DNA of 64,000 nucleotides from Chitinophaga sp. MM2321 (GCF_964033635.1 NZ_OZ035533.1:5365001-5429000), one strand, 5' to 3'. Positions 52,516 through 61,782 are shown, counted from the first letter of the stretch. Notes: generated by a model from the letters alone, not told the origin. Numbers and translations: made by a program.

Positions 52516-53613
52516 ATGAAAGAAAACCGTATAAGAATATTATACATAGATGATGAACTCCATAATCTGAATGCATTTAAAGCTTCGTTCCGCAGAAGTT
52601 ATGAGATCTACACTGCCAATTCAGCGCAGGAAGGCAAGCAGTTACTGAAGGAGATTATGGTACACATCATCATAGCGGACCAGAAAATGCCGGTATCTAC
52701 GGGGGTGGAGTTTTTTAATGAGATAAAAGATACCCTTCCCGATCCGATGCGCGTATTGCTCACAGGATATACTGATGTTGATGACATCATCGATGCCATC
52801 AACAAAGGACATATCTTCTCTTATATCAAGAAACCGTGGGACGAGAATGAGCTGCACAAAACCATCAACAACGCGTATGAGATATATCGCACGCGCAAGC
52901 AGCTGCGTGAAAAAATTGAAGAGCTGGAGCGAACGAACGACGAATTAAACCGCTTTATTTATTCCACCTCTCATGACCTGCGTTCTCCACTGATGTCTGT
53001 ACTTGGGATCATTAACCTTTCCCGGCTGGATAACTCTGTTGTAGATCCTAACGGCTATATGGTCATGGTAGAATCCTGCGTATTAAAGCTGGATGGATTT
53101 ATACAAAAGATCATCGAATACTACCGGAACACACGGCTGGAAGTAGAATATGAAAAGATAGATTTTAATAACCTGTTGAGTGATTGTATCATTGCATTCA
53201 AGCCGCAGAATACGGATATCCGTTTTCAGACGCAGGTAGAGCAGGAGATCGATTTCCGTGGCGATACTTTCCGGATAAGTGTAATTTTAAATAACCTGAT
53301 TTCAAACGCTGTTAAATACCAGAATCCGGACGAAACGGACCCAATGGTTAACCTGGCTGTAAAAGTAGAACCGCATAAAGCTACGATCTGTATTCGTGAC
53401 AACGGCATCGGTATTCTGAGTGAGCATCTGAATAATATTTTCAAGATGTTTTTCCGTTCCAAAAATAACAATAAGCCCGGCAGCGGTATAGGGCTTTACA
53501 TTGTAAAAGAGGCCCTGAATAAAATTGGCGGAACCATCAATGTAGAGTCAAAATACGGCGAAGGCACTCAATTTGAAATTACCATCCCCAATAGAAATGA
53601 ATTCGATACCTGA
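52516..53613 (+). CDS. Receiver-histidine kinase (RpfG-like receiver + HisKA/HATPase)
   Basis: A 365-residue cytoplasmic protein: an RpfG-like receiver (about 8-125; phosphoacceptor Asp55, KPW near 106-108), a coiled coil (125-145), HisKA with phospho-histidine 153 in STSHDLRSPL, and HATPase (N box LNNLISNAVKYQ, DNGIGI, GSGIGLYIVKE). The receiver is paralogous to the stand-alone receiver at 7243-7707. It probably accepts phosphate from the preceding 7TM kinase and relays onward to the downstream receiver, whose start overlaps its last 17 bases. Confidence 0.93.
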   Translation: MKENRIRILYIDDELHNLNAFKASFRRSYEIYTANSAQEGKQLLKEIMVHIIIADQKMPVSTGVEFFNEIKDTLPDPMRVLLTGYTDVDDIIDAINKGHIFSYIKKPWDENELHKTINNAYEIYRTRKQLREKIEELERTNDELNRFIYSTSHDLRSPLMSVLGIINLSRLDNSVVDPNGYMVMVESCVLKLDGFIQKIIEYYRNTRLEVEYEKIDFNNLLSDCIIAFKPQNTDIRFQTQVEQEIDFRGDTFRISVILNNLISNAVKYQNPDETDPMVNLAVKVEPHKATICIRDNGIGILSEHLNNIFKMFFRSKNNNKPGSGIGLYIVKEALNKIGGTINVESKYGEGTQFEITIPNRNEFDT

Positions 53614-54016
53614 CCTGCGTGTCATATTGATAGATGACAATGAGATTGATTTATTACTGCATGAGAAGTTGATTACCTTTCAACAAATCAGCAGAACGGT
53701 ACTTTCATTTGTAAATGCCAACAAGGCGCTGGAATTTTTATCTTCCAACATTACCTTACCTAAAATTCCGCCCACTATTATCTTACTGGATATCCAGATG
53801 CCGGAAATGGATGGCTTTGAATTTTTACATGCTTTTGATTCCTATCCGGCCAAAATTAAATCACAATGCCATATCATTATGGTATCCTCTTCACTTGATT
53901 ATAGCGATATTACCCGTACAAATGCTAATCCGCTGGTAATTAAATTACTCCGGAAACCTTTGCTGCTACGGGAATTAAGAGAAACAATAGAAGGAATCTT
54001 CAAAGATTTTTTATAA
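53597..54016 (+). CDS. Response regulator receiver (Rcp1-like)
   Basis: A 139-residue single receiver domain. ATG 53597 is preferred (MNSIPDLRVILIDDNEIDLLL); an earlier ATG at 53573 would overlap the upstream gene by 41 bp. Acidic pair DD near 13-14, phosphoacceptor aspartate in IILLDIQMPEMDGFEF near 57-72, conserved Ser in MVSSS and Lys in LRKPLL. No output domain, as in Rcp1/CheY-like phosphorelay receivers. It overlaps the receiver-kinase gene by 17 bp, so translation is probably coupled. It ends 4 bp before the tRNA-Ala promoter. Confidence 0.9.
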   Translation: MNSIPDLRVILIDDNEIDLLLHEKLITFQQISRTVLSFVNANKALEFLSSNITLPKIPPTIILLDIQMPEMDGFEFLHAFDSYPAKIKSQCHIIMVSSSLDYSDITRTNANPLVIKLLRKPLLLRELRETIEGIFKDFL

Positions 54017-54020
54017 AATG

Positions 54021-54050
54021 TTGGGTTTTCCCGGAAAAAATATATTTTTG
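54021..54050 (+). promoter_or_regulatory. Promoter of tRNA-Ala
   Basis: TTG (54021-54023), 19 bp, then TATTTTTG (54043-54050): a full Bacteroidota promoter, starting transcription about 13 nt before the tRNA. Confidence 0.8.
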
Positions 54051-54069
54051 CACTCCTGAAAGGGGAATT

Positions 54070-54145
54070 GGGGGATTAGCTCATCTGGTAGAGCGCAAGC
54101 ATGGCATGTTTGAGGTGAACGGTTCGAGCCCGTTATCCTCCACCA
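54070..54145 (+). tRNA. tRNA-Ala (GGC)
   Basis: A cloverleaf with acceptor GGGGGAT/ATCCTCC, D arm GCTC...GAGC, anticodon stem CAAGC/GTTTG with loop ATGGCAT (anticodon GGC), and T arm AACGGTTCGAGCCCGTT. The 3' CCA is encoded (54143-54145), unlike in the two tRNA-Glu genes. Confidence 0.95.
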
Positions 54146-54179
54146 AAAAAAAGTCTGGTCTCTGACCGGACTTTTTTTT
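54145..54179 (+). terminator. Terminator of tRNA-Ala
   Basis: AAAAAAAAGTCTGGTC (54145-54160) pairs with GACCGGACTTTTTTTT (54164-54179) with one G-T pair and a triloop, ending in eight T. It also has an A-run on the other side and may serve the convergent kinase gene, which ends at 54182. Confidence 0.92.
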
Positions 54180-54181
54180 AT

Positions 54182-55771
54182 TTATGGTTGCGGGTTTACC
54201 TGTCTGGCCTGCTGTACCGGCAGCACAATAATAAACGAAGTACCCACCCCTTCCGTACTGCTGGCAGTAATCACACCCTGGTGTTTATCAATTACTTTTT
54301 TCGCAATGGCCAGCCCGATACCCGTTCCTTCATACAATTCAGAATTATGTAACCGCTGGAAGATGGTAAATATTTTAGAGAGATATTTTTCATTAAAGCC
54401 GATCCCGTTATCGCTGATCGTGATACGACAATAGGGCCCCATGGGCTGTACGTCGCTGCCAGGAAGATTTTCCGCTACCAGTTCGGCCGTAATGCTGATT
54501 TCCGGCGCCATGTCTACCCGCGTAAATTTCAACGCATTGCTGATGATGTTCTGAAAAACCTGCCTGATCTGTCCGGGCACCACTTCAATCTGAGGCATTT
54601 TTGCCACATGTATAGCGGCATCCTTCTCCATGATGGTCAGTTCCAGGTCACTGAGAATTTCATCCACCACCACATTCAGATCTGTTAGTTCGTAGATATT
54701 TGTAACCGATAACCGGGAGTAACTCAGCAGGTCATTGATCAACCGCGCCATGCGTTCAGAGGAGCCTACAATCCGCTCCATGTACGACAGGGCATTTGGG
54801 TCCGTCCGCAGGAACTTATCGCGTAAAATGGTCCCGAAAAGCTGAATTTTGCGCAACGGTTCTTTCAGGTCATGGGAAGCTACTGAGGCAAACTGTTGCA
54901 GATCGTGGTTACTGGCTTCCAGTGATTTGTTGATCTCGATGAGTTCTTCTGTCCGTTCCTTTACTTTCTGTTCCAGTATTTCATTTGCCTGCTTCTGGTG
55001 GCCTATATCTGTAAAAGTACCGATCCATTTTGCAATTCCTTCTCCCTCCCGCACCGGTATTACCCGCAGCAGATGACAGCGGTAACTCTTATCCAGCTTA
55101 TCTTTCAGGTATACTTCTTTTTCCAGCGGCATGCCCAGCTCAATCGCTTCCCGGAGATATGCCTGCATACTTTTATCCATGGGCAGTGTTTCCGGTAGCT
55201 GTGCAATATTATCTGCGTACTTAAACCAGTTGCGGTTGGCGTATTCAATACGTCCATCTGTAGTAAGGGTAAAAGCTATCTGTGGCAGTACTTCCAGCGT
55301 GGTATGCAGCTCATTTACTTTTTTGCTGAGGGCTATCTCCACCAGCTTGCGCACTTCCACTTCGTCGCGGAGCGACTGATGCATCAGTTTCAGTTCCTGC
55401 GACTGCTGGTACAGGCGGGAGAATGTTTTTACTTTCATCAGCAGCACATCGGTATCCACCGGTTTGGTGAGGTAGTCGATGCCGCCGGAGTCATAGCCTT
55501 TTACAATAAAGCGTTTGTCTTTATTTACTGCGGAAAGAAAAATGATGGGAATATCTTTTGCTTTGCTGTAACCGGAAATAGCTTCTGCTACCTCAAAGCC
55601 GTCCATACTGGGCATTTGCACATCCAGGATGATCAGTGTGTAACTGTGTTTCAATATCTTTTTCAACGCTTCCTCGCCGGACAAAGCCGTATCCACTTCA
55701 AACTTATACAGTTCAAGTGTTTTTCGCATGGATAATATATTTTCCGGCTTATCGTCTACAATCAGGATCAT
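54182..55771 (-). CDS. Receiver-PAS-histidine kinase
   Basis: A 529-residue cytoplasmic protein: a receiver (about 1-118; phosphoacceptor Asp50 in IILDVQMPSMDGF, Lys in LTKP), a PAS domain (about 155-262, ending TFTDIGHQ), a coiled coil with KVKERTEELIEINKSLE, HisKA with phospho-histidine 300 in FASVASHDLKEPLRK, and HATPase (ISNALKFT, DNGIGF, GTGIGLAIAKK). It is the last gene of the five-gene minus-strand operon, 15 bp after cheB. The kinase half is of the light/cyanobacterial-phytochrome-like HK type often found with CheB/CheR in Bacteroidota. Confidence 0.93.
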   Translation of the reverse strand: MILIVDDKPENILSMRKTLELYKFEVDTALSGEEALKKILKHSYTLIILDVQMPSMDGFEVAEAISGYSKAKDIPIIFLSAVNKDKRFIVKGYDSGGIDYLTKPVDTDVLLMKVKTFSRLYQQSQELKLMHQSLRDEVEVRKLVEIALSKKVNELHTTLEVLPQIAFTLTTDGRIEYANRNWFKYADNIAQLPETLPMDKSMQAYLREAIELGMPLEKEVYLKDKLDKSYRCHLLRVIPVREGEGIAKWIGTFTDIGHQKQANEILEQKVKERTEELIEINKSLEASNHDLQQFASVASHDLKEPLRKIQLFGTILRDKFLRTDPNALSYMERIVGSSERMARLINDLLSYSRLSVTNIYELTDLNVVVDEILSDLELTIMEKDAAIHVAKMPQIEVVPGQIRQVFQNIISNALKFTRVDMAPEISITAELVAENLPGSDVQPMGPYCRITISDNGIGFNEKYLSKIFTIFQRLHNSELYEGTGIGLAIAKKVIDKHQGVITASSTEGVGTSFIIVLPVQQARQVNPQP

Positions 55772-55786
55772 ACTAAACAGGTATTA

Positions 55787-56404
55787 CTAAGATATATTTT
55801 CAATAACCGTACCCTGGTGGGTATCTTCATCTGCAAAGTGATTAATAAATGCCGCCATCTCTTCCGCGTGGAGGATACGGTCTATGGTGGCCGACTGTAT
55901 AGCCTGCCGGGGCATGTAGTCCACCTCCGCCGTGTCCGGATCCTGTACCAGTGTAGTGCCACCGGCTTCATGCACTGCTATCAGTCCTTCCACACCATCC
56001 GTATTGGCGCCGGAAAGCAGTGCTGCTGCCAGCTTTGCGCCATACACAGCTGCAGCAGATATAAAAGTAACGTCTATGCTGGGACGGCTGAAATGCACTT
56101 TCTCGGAGTAATCGAGCGACAAAGTGTGGTCTGTTTCTATCAGCAAATGATAATCTGCCGGGGCAATGTAAATAACACCTGGCAGCAGTGCTTCTTTTTC
56201 TTCGGCTTCCTTCACCGGCAGGTGGGTTTTAACGGCCAACAGTTCCGTCAGCAAAGAGTCATAGTGGCTTTGCCGGTGCAACACAATGATCATGGCGGCT
56301 TTCAACCGGATATCAAGTAGCGGCAGAAACTTTAAAATGGCCTGCAAACCTCCCGCAGAACCTCCTATTAGCACCAGGTGCGATGCAGTTGTCATAGAGC
56401 CCAT
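55787..56404 (-). CDS. cheB: CheB-type methylesterase (single domain)
   Basis: A 205-residue CheB catalytic domain without the usual N-terminal receiver. The triad is readable: Ser16 in IGGSAGG, His in MIIVLHRQSHY near 42, and Asp in GANTDGVEGL near 139. Canonical CheB removes methyl groups or amide from chemoreceptor glutamates. No methyl-accepting chemoreceptor, CheA or CheW lies in the window; the gene is packed 9 bp behind cheR in a kinase operon. The substrate here may be a sensor kinase rather than a chemoreceptor. Confidence 0.9.
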   Translation of the reverse strand: MGSMTTASHLVLIGGSAGGLQAILKFLPLLDIRLKAAMIIVLHRQSHYDSLLTELLAVKTHLPVKEAEEKEALLPGVIYIAPADYHLLIETDHTLSLDYSEKVHFSRPSIDVTFISAAAVYGAKLAAALLSGANTDGVEGLIAVHEAGGTTLVQDPDTAEVDYMPRQAIQSATIDRILHAEEMAAFINHFADEDTHQGTVIENIS

Positions 56405-56413
56405 GATTTTTCC

Positions 56414-57241
56414 TTACAGATGATTTTTACGCCAGATCTTCTCTTTATTTTCCAGTTGTTTGAATTGCCTGACTACCGTGGTGAAGTTAAGCGTTTCCTT
56501 ACTACCAAGTGCCAGGAAACCCAGCTGTTCCAGGCTGTCACAGAACAATCTGAGTACTTTATCCTGTAAGTTTTTATTAAAATAGATCAACACATTCCGG
56601 CAGATGATCAGTTGAAATTCATTAAAAGAACCATCAGTAACCAGGTTATGCGGAGAGAAAATAATCTTCTCTCCCAGGTATTCGCTGAATTTTGCATATT
56701 CATAATTAGCCGTATAGTAAGCGGAAAAATCCTGCAAACCGCCTGCCTGCATATAATTGCGGGAATATTGCTGCATCTGTGAAATAGGAAAAATGCCTTT
56801 GCGTCCTTTTTCCAGCACACTGGTATTGATATCCGTGGCGTAGATCACTGATTTGTGCAGCAGGTTGGCTTCTTTCAGCAAGATAGCCAGCGAATACACT
56901 TCTTCTCCCGAAGAACAGCCAGCATGCCAGATCCGGATAAACGGATAAGTAGCCAGTACCGGCAATACCGCCTGCTTTAATGCGCTGTAAAAATGCGGAT
57001 CACGGAACATCTCTGTTACATTTACCGTAATCTCTTCCACAAAGCGCATGGCATATTCAGGATCGGAGATGATGCGGTAGCGGAACTCCGCGAAGCTGGG
57101 AAACCGGTCCGACTGGTAAAGATGGTTCACCCTTCTGTTGATGGAAGCGTGCGCATATTCAGTAAAATCATATCCATATCTTTCCAGTATATCATTCAAC
57201 AGCATTTCTACTTCCTGCTCACTAACATGATTTCTAATCAC
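56414..57241 (-). CDS. cheR: CheR-type methyltransferase
   Basis: A 275-residue SAM-dependent glutamate methyltransferase. N-terminal helical domain with DFTEYAHASINRRV near 25-38, then the hallmark VTEMFRDPHFY near 80-90, the SAM site HAGCSSGEEVYSLA near 111-124, and QLIICRNVLIYFNKNLQ near 213-229. Complete. It begins 2 bp after the receiver gene and is 9 bp before cheB, so the methylation/demethylation pair is made together with the hybrid kinase. Confidence 0.93.
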   Translation of the reverse strand: MIRNHVSEQEVEMLLNDILERYGYDFTEYAHASINRRVNHLYQSDRFPSFAEFRYRIISDPEYAMRFVEEITVNVTEMFRDPHFYSALKQAVLPVLATYPFIRIWHAGCSSGEEVYSLAILLKEANLLHKSVIYATDINTSVLEKGRKGIFPISQMQQYSRNYMQAGGLQDFSAYYTANYEYAKFSEYLGEKIIFSPHNLVTDGSFNEFQLIICRNVLIYFNKNLQDKVLRLFCDSLEQLGFLALGSKETLNFTTVVRQFKQLENKEKIWRKNHL

Positions 57242-57243
57242 AT

Positions 57244-57618
57244 TTATACCGATAAATATTGTTGTATCTGCGCCAGCAACACATCTACATCAATGGGTTT
57301 GGAAATATAATTATCAGCGCCGGCTTCCAGGCATTTTTCCCGGTCGCCCACCATGGCTTGTGCTGTAACAGCAATAACCGGTAACCGCCTGTTTTTTGTA
57401 TTGGCGCGAAGCGCGGCAATGGTTTCATAACCATCCATGTCCGGCATCATAATATCCATCAACACTACGCCTACCTGGTGATCCTGCTCCAGTAACTGTA
57501 ACCCTTCAGCGGCTGTGGTAGCCGACAGACAAGCAATGTTCCTGGAATTTAATACCGCTTTCAACGCAAAAATATTGCGGGTATCATCGTCTATTATCAG
57601 TACTTGTTTGTGTTCCAT
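57244..57618 (-). CDS. Single-domain receiver, duplicate of the hybrid kinase's third receiver
   Basis: A 124-residue receiver: DDD near 10-12, phosphoacceptor in VVLMDIMMPDMDGYETI near 52-68, and the end motif GADNYISKPIDVDVLL. It is strikingly close to the third receiver of the upstream hybrid kinase (both contain VIAVTA-AM-GDREKCL-AGA and the VLMD-MMP-MDGY pattern), so it probably arose by local duplication. It lies 2 bp after the kinase and 2 bp before cheR. Confidence 0.93.
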   Translation of the reverse strand: MEHKQVLIIDDDTRNIFALKAVLNSRNIACLSATTAAEGLQLLEQDHQVGVVLMDIMMPDMDGYETIAALRANTKNRRLPVIAVTAQAMVGDREKCLEAGADNYISKPIDVDVLLAQIQQYLSV

Positions 57619-57620
57619 AA

Positions 57621-60600
57621 TTATTTCATTCCTTTATCGTATAGCCATACCCGTAGTAATGAAAGCAATTGGTCTACATCCACCGGTTTGGAAATATAAT
57701 CAGATGCACCTGCCTGCAAACACTTCTCTCTGTCTCCCATCATGGCCTTTGCGGTAACCGCTATCACCGGCAGGTTGGCAAGAGCCGGCTGTTTGCGGAT
57801 GGCCGCAATTGCATCATAGCCGTCCATTTCCGGCATCATCATATCCATCAGCACAACATCCACCGCCTGCTCCTTCAACTGCTGTAACGCTTCTTTACCA
57901 TCAATAGCCGACAACACTTTCATCTGGTGTTTCTCCAACGCCTTGGTGAGTGAATAGATATTGCGTACATCATCATCAGCAATCAATACGGTTTTATCTT
58001 TCAATACTTCATTGAGTAACGCCATCTTTCCATTGCCCATCAGGGGCGCCGGTGCATTCTCAGATACCAGGTGCAGGAACAATGATACTTCATCCAGCAT
58101 GCGCTGGTAGGAGTGAGCTGTTTTTACCACAATAGAATCCGCATATTGCCGGATGCGTTGTTCTTCCGCCCTGGAAAGGCTTTTACCGGTAAAGATGATA
58201 ACAGGAAGATTTTCGAGTCCTTTTATTCCTTTCACCATTTCCAGTGCTTCGTAGGCACGCTGGTCGGGGATACCCATATCCAGGATCACACAATCTACAT
58301 TATGCTGCTGTAACAGTTGTACACCTTCTTCCACACTATTACTGATCTCGGAACTCACCTGGTAGCTACTAAGGAAGTAAGCCAATGCCTTGGCGTGCTT
58401 CGTATTCTCTTCCAGGATCAGTACCTTTTTAGCAGAGCGGCGCAGTACAAACTCTATCTTTTCAAAAATAAGCTGCATGCTTTCTATGGTCACCGGCTTA
58501 CTCACAAAGTCCACAGCCCCTTTCATCAGACTTTCCCTTTTCACTTCCATAGAGGAAATGATATGTACCGGGATAGGCCGGGTAACCGGATCATTCTTCA
58601 GTTCTTCCATGACCTGCCAACCGTCTTTTACCGGCAGTTGTATATCCAGTAAAATACCGATAGGCGTGTATTTCCGGGCAAGCTCACCGGCCTGGTCGCC
58701 ACGTACGGTCACCACACCTTTATAGCCGCGTCTCCGCGTAAAGTCGAGCAACGCTTTGGCAAAATGCGTATCATCTTCTACAATCAGGATCACCGCATCG
58801 CCCGCGTTTACTGCTTCCCGGTCATCTTCAATATCCGCCGGGATTGTGGCAGAAAGATAAGGTTCCCTGGCAGGAGCGCCGTTGGTTAAATAGGTTTCTG
58901 TTGGCCCCTGAGGTGGTACCACTACCGGTTTCACCACCACCGGCGACGACTTGCGTGCAATGGGTACTGTAATAGAAAATTCACTGCCTTCATTTTCGTT
59001 GCTATGCAGACTTATTTGTCCACCCAGCAATTTGGCCAGCTCACGGCTGATAGAAAGCCCCAGGCCCGTTCCACCATACTTTCTCCTGGTAGAACCATCC
59101 GCCTGTTGAAAGGCTTCAAAAACCACCTGCTGCTTATCAACAGGGATACCGATACCAGTATCTTTCACCACAAAACAAATACTATCGCTGGTTTCAGCCG
59201 GTTGAACTTTCAGGGTAACAGAACCCCTGGCCGTAAATTTCAATGCGTTGGATAATAAATTTTTCAGGATCTGTTCCAACCTGCTCTGGTCTGTTTCAAT
59301 AGTAGGCGCTAATCCCGGAGCTGTAACCAGTTGTAGCAACAGCCCTTTCTCACGGGCAATCGGCTCAAACAATGCCTGCATGTTAGAGAGGATATTGGCG
59401 ATGTACACCGGGTTATAATCCAGCTCCATCTTACCCGATTCTATTTTTGACAGATCCAGGATTTCATCAATCAGCGTCAGCAATCCTTTTCCTGAACTGT
59501 TGATCACCTGTGCATATTCTACCTGGTCGCTATTGAGGTTATGTTCATTATTTTCTGACAGCAGCCGCGATAAGAGCAGGATAGAATTAAGTGGGGTACG
59601 CAGTTCATGCGACATATTCGCCAGGAACTCCGATTTGTATTTGGTACTGAGTGCCAGCTCTTCCACTTTCTTATGAATGTCCAGGCTGCGCTCTACGATA
59701 ATCTGATTTTTTTCTTCCAGCAGGCGGCTTCTTTCTTCCAGTTCAGCATTGGATTGCATCAGTTCTTCCTGTTGTACTTTCAGTTCTTCTTCTGATACCT
59801 GTAACTTCTGTGTTTGCGATTCCAGCTCTACATTCAGGCTTTCCAGCTCACTGTGCTGCACCTGCAATTCTTCTGCCTGCGACTGTGTTTCCTCCAGCAG
59901 CTCCTGTAATTTCGTTCTGCTTTTTGTGCTTTGCAAAGCCACCGCAATATTGACCGATGCCTGTTTTGCGTAGTCTATCACAGTTTCTGAAAAAGGAAAC
60001 AAGGACCCTATTTCTATCACACCTTCTGCAATACCGGCATGGATCAACGGGATGATCAGTACATATCCCGGCTGGGTGGAAGCAATGACACCGGCAATAT
60101 GTAAAAAACTATCCGGCGCTTCCTGCAAATATATGGGATCACGTTGCGTGATAGCCTGTCCCAGCAATGTTTTGCCGGCAGGTATTATAGCTGGCGCGGG
60201 ATATTCATTTGACAAGGCATAACCTGCCCCGAAATGCAGCTCACCCGCCTGCCGTACATACAACACCCCTGTTTGTGCACCCGTATATTGTACCAGGTCG
60301 GTGAGTGCATCATTGCTAAGTGTTGTCATATCCCTTTCCGCCAACAGTGTTTCGCTAATGCGGGTCAATCCTGTCTGCACCCATATTTTTTGTTCCTGTG
60401 TACCACGTAATGTTTTCAGATCGGTAGCCATCTGTACGATGGCAGTACCCAGCAGATCATTGCTGCTGCGGGCTTTCACATCAATATTAAAATTCCCTTT
60501 ACCGATGCTGTCTGCTGCCTCAGCCAGTTCCTGGTTGGTTTCGTCAATCTGCACGAAGGACTTCGCCAGGCTGCCAATAGCATCTTTGCTGTGAATGCCC

Positions 60601-61643
60601 GGATCAATCCCAGTCATGCCCCTGGCTATCTTCCCAGCGGCTGTCCGGAGGATGTCCAGGCTTGCCGTAATAGTAGTGATGGTAAACCACAGGAACACGA
60701 TCACCAACACAACAATCAGTACCAGGAATACGAGGTACACGGTTTTGAGCTGATTCTCTTTTTCGGATATGGTGCTCGCATCTCTGCTCACCTTGTCAAT
60801 AATAGACCGTTGCAACAGTTTCAACTGGTCGGTGGCAATAGCGGAATTGTCCCACCAGGAATCAGAATTAAACAACGTATCTATCTTTCTTGTTTTAATC
60901 GCATTACTGATAAAATCATTGGTGATCTTAAACTCGTTGGACTGCTCCATGGCGCCGAATTCTTTAACGGTAGCAGGAGAAGCCTTATCTATAAACTCTG
61001 TGCGCAGTGATGCATACATCTCATAGTTATTCTCTATCCGCGCAAAATCTTCGGGCCATACTTCTTTCTTCAACATGAAATAGTAAAGATCCATGCGGAT
61101 CATACCCTGGTAGGCGGCCATCTGCGATAGCAGGAATTGTGTATTCAGGTCCCGTTCTAATGTTTCCAGGATAGAAATATTGGGCGTACTGGTTCTTGAC
61201 AGGTTATTCAGCCGGAAGATGATATTTGAATAATAGTCCAGCACTTCCCGGTGTGGCATATTCTTGTTGTCAATCTCCAATCTCTTCTTATGGAGTGTAC
61301 TGAGCAGGCTGTATTGAAAGAAGCGGCTGTCAGTATCCGTCAGTTTATTTCTCACGGCATCAATCGCCAGATCTGTTTTGGCGCGTTGCAGGAGCAGATC
61401 CCCTTCCGTACTGCTACCCAATACATAGTTCACACTATAGCGGCGCTCCAGGTGGATTTCATCTGCTACCTTCATAATGGTAGCAGCATTGCTTACCTGC
61501 TTCAGTAGATAATCTATATTCCGGATATCATTATTTTGCCTGTTGAAGATCTGAACACCAAAATAAATGAGACAAATAAGTGGTACGAGTGCTATCAGTA
61601 ATAATTTCCGCGGCAATGGCAGTTGTATAAAATATTTTTTCAT
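57621..61643 (-). CDS. NIT-HAMP-GAF hybrid histidine kinase with three receivers
   Basis: A 1340-residue membrane sensor. TM helix about 13-31; periplasmic NIT-like (nitrate/nitrite-sensing type) helical domain about 45-295 with HLERRYSVNYV near 64-74; TM helix 303-325; HAMP about 326-395; GAF about 425-570; coiled coil 575-665; HisKA with phospho-histidine 679 in FLANMSHELRTPL; HATPase about 785-895; receivers with phosphoacceptors Asp1000, Asp1122 and Asp1267. It is the first gene of the operon leading to receiver, cheR, cheB and receiver-PAS-kinase. The multi-receiver layout implies phosphorelay and probably cross-regulation by CheR/CheB. The ligand is unknown; NIT assignment is by pattern. 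Confidence 0.92.
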   Translation of the reverse strand: MKKYFIQLPLPRKLLLIALVPLICLIYFGVQIFNRQNNDIRNIDYLLKQVSNAATIMKVADEIHLERRYSVNYVLGSSTEGDLLLQRAKTDLAIDAVRNKLTDTDSRFFQYSLLSTLHKKRLEIDNKNMPHREVLDYYSNIIFRLNNLSRTSTPNISILETLERDLNTQFLLSQMAAYQGMIRMDLYYFMLKKEVWPEDFARIENNYEMYASLRTEFIDKASPATVKEFGAMEQSNEFKITNDFISNAIKTRKIDTLFNSDSWWDNSAIATDQLKLLQRSIIDKVSRDASTISEKENQLKTVYLVFLVLIVVLVIVFLWFTITTITASLDILRTAAGKIARGMTGIDPGIHSKDAIGSLAKSFVQIDETNQELAEAADSIGKGNFNIDVKARSSNDLLGTAIVQMATDLKTLRGTQEQKIWVQTGLTRISETLLAERDMTTLSNDALTDLVQYTGAQTGVLYVRQAGELHFGAGYALSNEYPAPAIIPAGKTLLGQAITQRDPIYLQEAPDSFLHIAGVIASTQPGYVLIIPLIHAGIAEGVIEIGSLFPFSETVIDYAKQASVNIAVALQSTKSRTKLQELLEETQSQAEELQVQHSELESLNVELESQTQKLQVSEEELKVQQEELMQSNAELEERSRLLEEKNQIIVERSLDIHKKVEELALSTKYKSEFLANMSHELRTPLNSILLLSRLLSENNEHNLNSDQVEYAQVINSSGKGLLTLIDEILDLSKIESGKMELDYNPVYIANILSNMQALFEPIAREKGLLLQLVTAPGLAPTIETDQSRLEQILKNLLSNALKFTARGSVTLKVQPAETSDSICFVVKDTGIGIPVDKQQVVFEAFQQADGSTRRKYGGTGLGLSISRELAKLLGGQISLHSNENEGSEFSITVPIARKSSPVVVKPVVVPPQGPTETYLTNGAPAREPYLSATIPADIEDDREAVNAGDAVILIVEDDTHFAKALLDFTRRRGYKGVVTVRGDQAGELARKYTPIGILLDIQLPVKDGWQVMEELKNDPVTRPIPVHIISSMEVKRESLMKGAVDFVSKPVTIESMQLIFEKIEFVLRRSAKKVLILEENTKHAKALAYFLSSYQVSSEISNSVEEGVQLLQQHNVDCVILDMGIPDQRAYEALEMVKGIKGLENLPVIIFTGKSLSRAEEQRIRQYADSIVVKTAHSYQRMLDEVSLFLHLVSENAPAPLMGNGKMALLNEVLKDKTVLIADDDVRNIYSLTKALEKHQMKVLSAIDGKEALQQLKEQAVDVVLMDMMMPEMDGYDAIAAIRKQPALANLPVIAVTAKAMMGDREKCLQAGASDYISKPVDVDQLLSLLRVWLYDKGMK

Positions 61644-61756
61644 CCGCCTGAGCTTGTTTAATTTTTATGATCTATAAAAATAATGTCTTTATAGGGATTC
61701 ATTACGACTGGTAATATAAGTTGAATTATAATGATAAGAAAATAACAACAAATTCA

Positions 61757-61764
61757 TAGATTTG
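61757..61764 (+). promoter_or_regulatory. -7 element before the last receiver gene
   Basis: TAGATTTG fits TAnnTTTG exactly, 19 bp before the ATG at 61783. No TTG at the usual -33 distance is seen. Confidence 0.4.
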
Positions 61765-61782
61765 TCTTTATTCAAAATTATT

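Noticed and set aside
55787-57241. Chemotaxis operon
   Set aside because: CheB and CheR are present but CheA, CheW, CheY-motor partners and chemoreceptors are not; the context is sensor kinases.
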